Assembly: GCA_937927445.1 (NCBI GenBank)
Contig: CALAOB010000092.1
Location: 1 to 6,741, forward strand
DNA from: an uncultured Oribacterium sp.
GTDB taxonomy: Bacteria; Bacillota; Clostridia; Lachnospirales; Lachnospiraceae
DNA: 6,741 nucleotides
Reading direction: 5' to 3'
Positions 1 through 5,582 of this stretch are shown here, one piece after another (within the stretch, counting starts at the first letter, position 1; each line of letters begins with the position of its first letter). The notes beneath the pieces are model-generated. The model searched no databases and was not told the origin of the DNA. It worked only from the letters and a program-made list of their open reading frames with translations. The translations under genes were made by a program, and so were the position numbers.

Positions 1-89
1 AAGTAAGTTCCATCTTTGGAAGAAGAGGGGTGGAAGTTAGTTTGACAAGTCACTTGCCCTCCCCACTTCTCCCTACCCTATAATTTTAA

Positions 90-118
90 TAACCATCTCT
101 ACGATTATTTGGTATAAT
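90..118 (+). promoter_or_regulatory. Extended -10 promoter for the giant membrane protein operon
   Basis: TGG directly followed by TATAAT (110-118) is a perfect extended -10 element (TGn-TATAAT) for the housekeeping sigma factor. The best -35 at a 17-base spacing is TAACCA (90-95), only 3 of 6 matches, which fits a promoter that relies on the extended -10. Transcription would start near 125, giving a leader of about 59 bases. A second TATAAT at 79-84 has a poorer partner (TTGCCC at 54-59, spacing 19) and may be an alternative promoter. Confidence 0.6.
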
Positions 119-144
119 AAAATAAGGACTGTCTAAATATATTT

Positions 145-163
145 GCTTCGCATCCCGCGAAGC
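145..163 (+). promoter_or_regulatory. Leader hairpin upstream of the giant membrane protein gene
   Basis: GCTTCGC (145-151) pairs perfectly with GCGAAGC (157-163) around a five-base loop. It ends nine bases before the weak ribosome binding site AAGG (173-176). No U-run follows, so it is not an intrinsic terminator. It may stabilise the mRNA 5' end or tune translation; that role is inference from position alone. Confidence 0.45.
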
Positions 164-183
164 GCACTGAACAAGGCATATTT

Positions 184-3100
184 ATGATTTGTACAAACTG
201 TGGAAAAGAAATACAGGATGGCGCGTCGTTCTGCCCTTACTGCGGAGCGCTGTTTGCTGACGGCTTAGTCCGGATCCATTACGAGGCCCAGCTCGAGAGT
301 TCGGCCGAGACGCTTCCGGTCTACAACGCGGAAACTGTGCGCGCGGCCTGGGACCGTCAGAAGGCGACCCTCGGCGACGACCTTTCGGCGAAGCTCGATC
401 ATATGGCGGAGACCCCGTCGGCCAATGCAGTCGACCTCAACGCAGATGGCACTGCCTCTACGCTCGCTGCAGGCGCTGTGTCGTCGGCCAATGCAGGCGC
501 TCTCAACGCGGATGGCGCTGCCTCAACGCTCACTGCAGACACTGTGTCGTCGGCCAATGCAGTCGACCTCGGCACGGATGGCGCAGCGGCAGACCGTGGC
601 GTGATGCAGGACGGTGAGCCTGCGCCAGAAGGCGATGCTGAAGGTACTGCGAACACCCATGCCCGTGAGGATATGGATGCGGATTTCGACACCGACTTCG
701 GTGATTCCTTCGGAGATCGTGACGATGCTTCGGCGAAAACGGCTGCCGTAGATTCATCTTCAGAAGATGAGGACTACGATCCGGCGGCGGAAGATGAAGC
801 GATCCTGGATGAGTTTTACAAAAAGGCACTTCGTTTCGAGGCGGAGGAGCGTCGCCGCCGTGAGGAAGAAGAACGCAAGGCCCGCGAGGAAGCCGAGGCG
901 AGAGCCGAAGCCGAGCGGAAGGCGCGCGAAGAAGCCGAACGCATCGCCCGCGAAGAAGCTGCGGCGAGAGCCGAAGCGGAGCGTCTCGCGCGTGAAGAAG
1001 CGGAGCGCAAGGCTCGTGAAGAGGCAGAAGCGAGAGCGGAAGCCGAGCGTCTCGCCCGTGAGGAGGCGGAGCGCAAGGCCCGTGAAGAGGAAGAGGCGAG
1101 AGCCGAGGCTGAGCGCAAGGCGCAGGAAGAAGCCGAAGCCCAGGCGAAGAAGGACGCAGAACGCGCCGAACTCGAAGAAGCGATGAAGCAGGAGCTCCTC
1201 AACCTCGCCTCCCATAAAACCCTCGGCACCCACATGTTCGACGAGGACGAGGAAGAAGAGGCAGAAGAGGCAACGACAGAAGAAGTTGCTGAGGAGACTG
1301 AAACTGTAGAAGAAATCAAAGAGGAAACTGAAGCCTCTGAGAAAACTGAAACTGTGGAAGATACAGCAGAGGCTATCGAAGAGAAAACTACGGATGTAGA
1401 AACTGAGGATACATCTGAAGACTCGACAGAAGAGACAGAAGTCGCAGAAGAGTCAGAGACTTCAGAGACGACGGAAGCTGTAGAAGAGACAGAAGATGCT
1501 TCTGCCGAAGAAGAATCTGCTGAAGAAACAGAAACTTCCGAGGATACTGAAACTGTAGAAGAAGTAGCTGAAGTTTCGGCTGAGGACACGGAAGTAGCGG
1601 AGAATGTCGAGGAAACATCTGCAGAAAACACAGCAGAATCCGACGAATCCATCAAAGAGGAAGCTGCCGAAGAAGAGACTTCCGAAGCAACCGAATCTTC
1701 CGATGAGGCTGATCCAGTAGAAGAAGAGGAAGCTTCCACTGAGGAAACAACGGACGAAACTGCAGAATCTGAAGAAACAGAAGCAGTAGAGGAAACCGAA
1801 GAAACTTCCGAGGAGGAATCAACCGAAGAAACCGACGACGATTCTGAGACCGAGACCGCAGAGGTAATTCAGATTGCGGATCATTTACCGGACGATGCAG
1901 CGGAAGAGTCCGAGGACGACTCCGATGACGATAATATCGACGACGAAGATGAGTTCGAAGATTCTGAAGATGATCTCGATTCTGACGAGGATGATGAGTC
2001 CTTCGATTCCGATGACTCTGCTGACGATTCCGACGACCTCGAAGCTGACGACTCTGATGACGACGATTCCGATGACCTCGAAGCTGACGACTCAGAGGAA
2101 GACTCCGGCACCACCGCCGAGGATTCCGACGCTGACACCAGCGAGCACACCGCCACCATCACTCCGCTCAACGATTTCGATCGTGTCGACCAGATGCTGG
2201 GCGTGAGCGACACTACCGCTGCCGATACTTCCGCAGCACGCGTTCGTGACCCGAAGCTGCTCGTGAAGGTCGCGGTCGCAGTGATTGCAGTCGTGGCTGT
2301 AGCATTGGCGGGATGGTACCAGATGCCAGCCACGAAGGAAAGCCGGATCCGCAGACAGGCGGAGAAGGCATACGCCGCCGCCGACTACACGAGCGCGGCA
2401 GCAGCCTACCAGCAGCTGTTCGGCTACGGTGTGCAGAGTGAGGACATCTACCTCCACGCCGCCGACGCCTACGCAGACGCCGGACACCACGCCGAGGCTG
2501 TGGCGCTCCTAAAGAACAGCCTCGCGGACTACCCGGACAGCAGCGCGCTGAAGGACGAGCTCGAGGCGCTGGACCCGACCGTTCACTTCGACCCGGAGGG
2601 CGGCGACTTCACCGATCCGGTCAGCGTGAAGCTGAGCACCGACGCCGGCGATCCGATTCGCTACACGATCCAGCGGGACGGCGACAGCGCGAAGCCGGAG
2701 ACGATCGAGTACGCCACCCCGGCGGAGCTCAGCTACAGCGGTCGCTACACCCTGACCGCCCACGCGATCGCGCGGGACGGCGAGGCGGGCAGCAGCTTCA
2801 CCCAGAGCTACGAAATCAAACTCGACCCGGACAAGTACCGGCTGAACGACTGGCATGAAACCGCCGACGGCGTGCAGTACCTCGGCGAGGATGGCCGCTT
2901 CGTGACCGGCTGGCAGACGATCGACGACCAGAAGTATTACTTCGACGAGGAGGGCTACCGCGCAACCGGACTCACCGAGATCGACCGCGATACCTACTTC
3001 TTCGACGCGGATGGCGTGATGCAGACCGGCTGGCAGCAGTCGGACGACGACTGGTACTTCTTCGATGAGACCGGTCGCATGCTCACTGACGTCTGGATCG

Positions 3101-3516
3101 AGGATACCTACTACGTCGGCGCCGACGGCAGGATGCTGAAGGACACCACGACCCCGGACGGCATCGCGGTGGACGCGAACGGTCGCAAGGCCTCCGATCT
3201 CGTGACCCTGTTCCAGCAGCACCCGAAGGCGATGGTGGTCATCCAGACCGCCGACCGCAAGAAGGAGGGCGACTACTCGACCTTCGCGGCGAAGGCATAC
3301 GAGTCGCACAGCTCCGACACACCGGAGGGCGACAGCGTCGACGTCACCGTGAAGATCAGTAACCGCGCATGGATGCACTACATCGATAAGAAGCTTCCGG
3401 ACGCGCTGGTCACCGACGCCTACCACTTCCTGCCGCACATCGGCATCCTGAACCCGACCTTCGACGACGACGGCGTCATCACGAAGTTCGATTTCATCCT
3501 GGGCAGCCAGGGATAA
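184..3516 (+). CDS. Giant zinc-ribbon membrane protein with charged helix, acidic tract and cell-wall-binding repeats
   Basis: Single-pass envelope protein of 1110 residues; cellular function unknown. Domains in order: zinc ribbon with C3, C6, C17 and C20, the only cysteines in the protein; Ala-rich 22-residue repeats (about 79-135); a long Glu/Arg/Ala helix (about 217-335) with four 22-residue repeats; an extremely acidic tract (352-660, four Lys and no Arg), first Glu/Thr-rich then Asp/Ser-rich; a membrane segment (691-712) preceded by Arg and Lys; TPR-like helices (about 722-797); a chitobiase C-terminal-like beta domain (about 800-879); choline/cell-wall-binding repeats (about 887-987) with a 20-residue period anchored at G909, G929, G949 and D969; and an unassigned C-terminal domain (about 1000-1110). 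The charges before the membrane segment suggest a cytoplasmic N-terminus and an outside C-terminus. No signal peptide or catalytic motif was seen. The start is fixed by the zinc ribbon beginning at residue 3. A scaffold or wall-sensing role is inference. Confidence 0.9.
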   Translation: MICTNCGKEIQDGASFCPYCGALFADGLVRIHYEAQLESSAETLPVYNAETVRAAWDRQKATLGDDLSAKLDHMAETPSANAVDLNADGTASTLAAGAVSSANAGALNADGAASTLTADTVSSANAVDLGTDGAAADRGVMQDGEPAPEGDAEGTANTHAREDMDADFDTDFGDSFGDRDDASAKTAAVDSSSEDEDYDPAAEDEAILDEFYKKALRFEAEERRRREEEERKAREEAEARAEAERKAREEAERIAREEAAARAEAERLAREEAERKAREEAEARAEAERLAREEAERKAREEEEARAEAERKAQEEAEAQAKKDAERAELEEAMKQELLNLASHKTLGTHMFDEDEEEEAEEATTEEVAEETETVEEIKEETEASEKTETVEDTAEAIEEKTTDVETEDTSEDSTEETEVAEESETSETTEAVEETEDASAEEESAEETETSEDTETVEEVAEVSAEDTEVAENVEETSAENTAESDESIKEEAAEEETSEATESSDEADPVEEEEASTEETTDETAESEETEAVEETEETSEEESTEETDDDSETETAEVIQIADHLPDDAAEESEDDSDDDNIDDEDEFEDSEDDLDSDEDDESFDSDDSADDSDDLEADDSDDDDSDDLEADDSEEDSGTTAEDSDADTSEHTATITPLNDFDRVDQMLGVSDTTAADTSAARVRDPKLLVKVAVAVIAVVAVALAGWYQMPATKESRIRRQAEKAYAAADYTSAAAAYQQLFGYGVQSEDIYLHAADAYADAGHHAEAVALLKNSLADYPDSSALKDELEALDPTVHFDPEGGDFTDPVSVKLSTDAGDPIRYTIQRDGDSAKPETIEYATPAELSYSGRYTLTAHAIARDGEAGSSFTQSYEIKLDPDKYRLNDWHETADGVQYLGEDGRFVTGWQTIDDQKYYFDEEGYRATGLTEIDRDTYFFDADGVMQTGWQQSDDDWYFFDETGRMLTDVWIEDTYYVGADGRMLKDTTTPDGIAVDANGRKASDLVTLFQQHPKAMVVIQTADRKKEGDYSTFAAKAYESHSSDTPEGDSVDVTVKISNRAWMHYIDKKLPDALVTDAYHFLPHIGILNPTFDDDGVITKFDFILGSQG
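418..588 (+). repeat. 66-bp tandem repeat, about 2.6 copies, in the giant protein gene
   Basis: Copies begin at 418, 484 and 550, each with TCGGCCAATGCAG; the third is partial. Each encodes 22 residues of the form SANA..L..DG.A.., rich in Ala, Ser, Asp and Thr and probably unstructured. Copies differ at scattered bases, some changing the protein, so the array is not a very recent duplication. It lies between the zinc ribbon and the charged helix and probably acts as a linker. Confidence 0.85.
880..1143 (+). repeat. Four tandem 66-bp repeats encoding a charged alpha-helix
   Basis: Copies start at 880, 946, 1012 and 1078, each encoding 22 residues close to AREEAEARAEAER.AREEAE. The protein pattern is well kept while many codons differ by synonymous changes (GCC/GCT, GAA/GAG, CGC/CGT), so selection appears to act on the helix. 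Glu and Arg spaced i to i+4 fit a single alpha-helix or a coiled coil (22 residues is two hendecads). Similar sequence in TolA or IF2 would be compositional rather than homologous. Confidence 0.85.
2023..2093 (+). repeat. 32-bp near-perfect direct repeat with 39-bp offset in the Asp/Ser tract
   Basis: Positions 2023-2054 and 2062-2093 match at 31 of 32 bases; both start GACGATTCCGA and contain CCTCGAAGCTGACGACTC. The 39-base offset equals 13 codons, so the frame is kept. It encodes the motif DDSDDLEADDS twice. The high nucleotide identity suggests a more recent slippage duplication than the two 66-bp arrays. Confidence 0.8.
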
Positions 3517-3518
3517 TT

Positions 3519-3525
3519 AAGGAGA
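3519..3525 (+). promoter_or_regulatory. Ribosome binding site of the VOC gene
   Basis: AAGGAGA lies four bases before ATG at 3530 and fits entirely within the 13-base gap after the stop codon at 3514-3516. It is much stronger than the AAGG of the giant gene, so the VOC protein is probably translated independently and more efficiently from a shared transcript. Confidence 0.8.
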
Positions 3526-3529
3526 TTTT

Positions 3530-3928
3530 ATGAATAACACATTTGCATTCAACCACTTTAACTTTAACGTCAAGGATCTCGACCGCTCCCTCAAGTTCTA
3601 TAAGGAAGCCTTCGGGCTCGAGCCGGTCGAGGTCAAGGACCGCCCGAACTTCACCCTCGCCTTCCTCGGCGACAACACCACGAGCTTCCGTCTGGAGCTC
3701 ACCTACCTGAAGGATCGCACCGAGGCCTATGACCTCGGCGAGCAGGAGTTCCATCTCGCACTCCGTACCCCGAACATCAAGGAAGCGCACGACCTTCACA
3801 CGAAGATGGGCTGCGTCTGCTTCGAGAACGCCCCGATGGGCATCTACTTCGTCGAGGATCCGGACGGCTACTGGATCGAGGTGATCCCGGACCGCACGAA
3901 GCCACAGTCCTGGCCGGAAGAAGCATAA
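3530..3928 (+). CDS. VOC-family glyoxalase I-like protein (GloA-like)
   Basis: A single-module vicinal oxygen chelate protein of 132 residues, close to the 135 of E. coli glyoxalase I. H9, E56, H75 and E117 line up with the four metal ligands of E. coli GloA (H5, E56, H74, E122) as I recall that sequence, in the contexts LELTY, EFHLAL and FVEDPDGYWIEVI. The known enzyme isomerises the methylglyoxal-glutathione hemithioacetal to S-lactoylglutathione in the cytoplasm, usually with nickel or another divalent metal. Many Bacillota lack glutathione, so the thiol could be another one, or the protein could be a different VOC enzyme; no symbol is assigned for that reason. The start has an ideal ribosome binding site. 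It is probably co-transcribed with the giant protein gene, with no evident functional link. Confidence 0.88.
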   Translation: MNNTFAFNHFNFNVKDLDRSLKFYKEAFGLEPVEVKDRPNFTLAFLGDNTTSFRLELTYLKDRTEAYDLGEQEFHLALRTPNIKEAHDLHTKMGCVCFENAPMGIYFVEDPDGYWIEVIPDRTKPQSWPEEA

Positions 3929-4039
3929 GGTAAGCATTGGCCCTGTCCCGCGCACGAAACGCGCCGGCAGCGGACCCCGTCCCGCCCACGCGGACGGCAG
4001 CACAGACAGAACCTAAATACAGGGGCCCTGCCCCACGAA

Positions 4040-4061
4040 GAGCCGGACGCAGGTCCGGCTC
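4040..4061 (+). terminator. Probable weak terminator or attenuator upstream of rarA
   Basis: GAGCCGGAC pairs perfectly with GTCCGGCTC around a GCAG loop. Only GTTTGC follows, so the U-run is poor. It may end the giant-VOC operon with partial read-through into rarA, since no clear rarA promoter is visible downstream of it. It shares the ACGAA..GAGCC and GGCTCG flanks with the stronger stem at 5521-5550. Confidence 0.45.
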
Positions 4062-4087
4062 GTTTGCATCAGGGAACATCCCAGAAG

Positions 4088-4093
4088 AAGGTG
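4088..4093 (+). promoter_or_regulatory. Ribosome binding site of rarA
   Basis: AAGGTG lies four bases before the ATG at 4098. It supports this start, which also gives the MDLFEYM opening typical of clostridial RarA proteins. Confidence 0.65.
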
Positions 4094-4097
4094 AACC

Positions 4098-5474
4098 ATG
4101 GATTTATTTGAATATATGGCCGAGAAGCAGAAGGAGTCCGACGCGCCGCTGGCCTCCCGCATGCGCCCGGAGACCCTCGACGAAATCGTCGGCCAGGAGC
4201 AGATGATCGCCCCGGGCACCCTGCTCTACCGCGCGATCAAGGCCGACAAGCTCGGCTCCCTCATCTTTTACGGCCCGCCGGGCACCGGCAAGACGACCCT
4301 CGCGCAGGTCATCGCGCACACCACGAAGGCCGACTTCGAGCAGGTGAACGCCACCATCGCCGGCAAGAAGGACCTCGAGGAGGTCATCGCCCGCGCGAAG
4401 CAGAACCACGGCGGCTACGGCCGGAAGACCATCCTCTTCATCGATGAGATCCACCGTTTCAACAAGGCGCAGCAGGACTACCTCCTCCCGTTCGTCGAGG
4501 ACGGCACCGTGATCCTTATCGGCGCGACCACCGAGAACCCGTACTTCGAGGTCAACGGCGCGCTGATCTCCCGCTCCCGCATCTTCGAGCTGAAGCCGCT
4601 CTCCCGCGAGAACATCGCGACCCTCATCGACCGCGCCCTCACGGACACGCGGAAAGGCGTCGGCTCCTTCCACGCCTGGATCGACGACGACGCGCGTGAA
4701 TTCCTCGCGGATACTGCAAACGGCGACGCCCGCGCAGCGCTCAATGCCATCGAGCTCGCCGTTCTCACCACGGACCGCGACCCGGACGGACGCATTCACA
4801 TCACCCTCGACGTCGCCTCCGAGTGCATCCAGAAGCGCGCCGTGCGCTACGACAAGGACGGCGATAACCACTACGACACCGTGAGCGCCTTCATCAAGTC
4901 CATGCGCGGCTCCGACCCGGACGCCGCCGTCTACTACCTGGCTCGCATGCTCTCCGCCGGCGAGGACATCAAGTTCATCGCCCGCCGCATCGTGATCTGC
5001 GCCTCCGAGGACGTGGGCAATGCAGACCCCATGGCTGCGGTGGTTGCGACCAACGCTTTCCTGGCCGTGGAACGTGTCGGTATGCCGGAATCCCAGATCA
5101 TCCTGGCCCAGGCCGCGACCTACGTCGCCTCTGCACCGAAGTCGAACGCCTGCTCCGCCGCGATCTTCGAGGCCATGCAGGAGGTTCAGCACTCCGGCAA
5201 CCTCCCGATCCCATCCTACCTGCAGGACGCCCACTACAAGGCCAGCAGCAAGCTGAACCGCGGCGTCGGCTACAAGTACCCGCACGACTACCCGGGCAAC
5301 TGGGTCGAGCAGCAGTACCTCCCGGACGGCGTGAAAGACATGGAGTTCTACCACTACCCGCATCGGCATAAAAGAAACACCGAACTTGAGATTTCCGAAA
5401 AGCAGGTTGCAGAAGGAAAAACGCGCCCGGCAAAAGAGGCACTGGCGGAGCTCAGGGAGAAATATGACTTATAA
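4098..5474 (+). CDS. rarA: Replication-associated recombination protein A (RarA/MgsA), AAA+ ATPase
   Basis: Cytoplasmic clamp-loader-related ATPase, the bacterial counterpart of yeast Mgs1 and human WRNIP1. The family acts at stalled or damaged replication forks, interacts with SSB and works as a tetramer. Visible motifs: Walker A GPPGTGKT (59-66), Walker B ILFIDEIH (112-119), sensor 1 GATTENP (142-148), arginine-finger region SRSR (158-161) and sensor 2 GDARAALN (209-216). The C-terminal MgsA_C-type tetramerisation region spans roughly 255-420, with conserved stretches AVYYLARML, ASEDVGNADP and YKYPHDYPGNWV. At 458 residues it is slightly longer than usual; the extra is a charged tail (about 424-458) where Lys codons shift from mostly AAG to mostly AAA. 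No SOS-box-like site was seen upstream. It may depend on read-through from the upstream operon. A weak stem (5473-5477 with 5487-5491) and a T-run overlap the stop codon. Confidence 0.97.
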   Translation: MDLFEYMAEKQKESDAPLASRMRPETLDEIVGQEQMIAPGTLLYRAIKADKLGSLIFYGPPGTGKTTLAQVIAHTTKADFEQVNATIAGKKDLEEVIARAKQNHGGYGRKTILFIDEIHRFNKAQQDYLLPFVEDGTVILIGATTENPYFEVNGALISRSRIFELKPLSRENIATLIDRALTDTRKGVGSFHAWIDDDAREFLADTANGDARAALNAIELAVLTTDRDPDGRIHITLDVASECIQKRAVRYDKDGDNHYDTVSAFIKSMRGSDPDAAVYYLARMLSAGEDIKFIARRIVICASEDVGNADPMAAVVATNAFLAVERVGMPESQIILAQAATYVASAPKSNACSAAIFEAMQEVQHSGNLPIPSYLQDAHYKASSKLNRGVGYKYPHDYPGNWVEQQYLPDGVKDMEFYHYPHRHKRNTELEISEKQVAEGKTRPAKEALAELREKYDL

Positions 5475-5520
5475 GCCTGAATTACCGGCTTTTTCCACAT
5501 CCACAGATTTACGAACGAAA

Positions 5521-5550
5521 CGAGCCCTACCTCTTCTGAGGTAGGGCTCG
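5521..5550. terminator. Bidirectional intrinsic terminator between rarA and the lipoprotein gene
   Basis: A perfect 13-bp stem, CGAGCCCTACCTC with its complement, encloses a TTCT loop. It lies 46 bases after the rarA stop and 32 bases beyond the lipoprotein stop, between convergent genes. The plus-strand 3' flank (ATGTTTCATATAG, later ATTTTCTGTTTTC) is only moderately T-rich, and the minus-strand flank reads TTTCGTTCG, so efficiency is uncertain. Placement and stem strength support shared termination. Confidence 0.8.
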
Positions 5551-5582
5551 ATGTTTCATATAGATTATTTTCTGTTTTCAGC

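Larger units (their letters stand above)
1..183. other. Upstream non-coding region of the giant membrane protein gene
   Basis: This AT-richer stretch has no convincing reading frame. It holds two TATAAT boxes (79-84 and 113-118), a short palindrome CAAGT-C-ACTTG at 46-56, and an imperfect inverted repeat (21-33 against 58-70, 11 of 13 bases matching) that encloses the palindrome. A leader hairpin (145-163) and a weak ribosome binding site (AAGG, 173-176) precede the start codon. The first 20 or so bases could be the end of the preceding intergenic region; nothing identifies an upstream gene. Confidence 0.6.
3929..4097. other. GC-rich intergenic spacer with stacked inverted repeats
   Basis: Non-coding spacer before rarA. 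It holds CCGTCC/GGACGG (3977-3982 with 3992-3997), GGGGC/GCCCC (4022-4026 with 4030-4034) and a 9-bp stem at 4040-4061. A TAAATA near 4013-4018 has no fitting -35 box, so no convincing rarA promoter is seen. A frame crossing it (3937-4206) runs out of frame into rarA, has no ribosome binding site and has unlike codon use, so I read it as non-coding. Confidence 0.5.

Noticed and set aside
42..84. TTGACA (42-47) with TATAAT (79-84) as a perfect-consensus promoter
   Set aside because: The spacing is 31 bases, far beyond the 16-18 needed, so these hexamers cannot act as one promoter.
880..1143. Homology of the helix region to TolA or the IF2 N-terminus
   Set aside because: The resemblance is compositional (Ala/Glu/Arg helix). 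No TolA or IF2 domain is present elsewhere in the protein.
816..1739. Ser-rich minus-strand frame of 307 codons opposite the acidic and helical regions
   Set aside because: The Ser/Val/Ala composition is the reverse complement of Glu/Thr/Ala codons. No ribosome binding site and no family; the plus-strand protein explains it.
2509..3438. 309-codon minus-strand frame opposite the extracytoplasmic part of the giant protein
   Set aside because: Composition typical of an antisense shadow in GC-rich coding DNA, while the plus strand holds recognisable wall-binding repeats.
3929..4097. Structured RNA such as SRP RNA, tRNA or riboswitch in the spacer
   Set aside because: None of the conserved loop sequences of these RNAs was seen; only GC-rich stems are present.
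4104..5369. A 421-codon open frame on the minus strand opposite rarA
   Set aside because: It is a shadow of rarA: C/G-ending codons suppress stops on the opposite strand. Its product is Val/Gly/Arg/Asp-rich without recognisable motifs, and rarA is certain.
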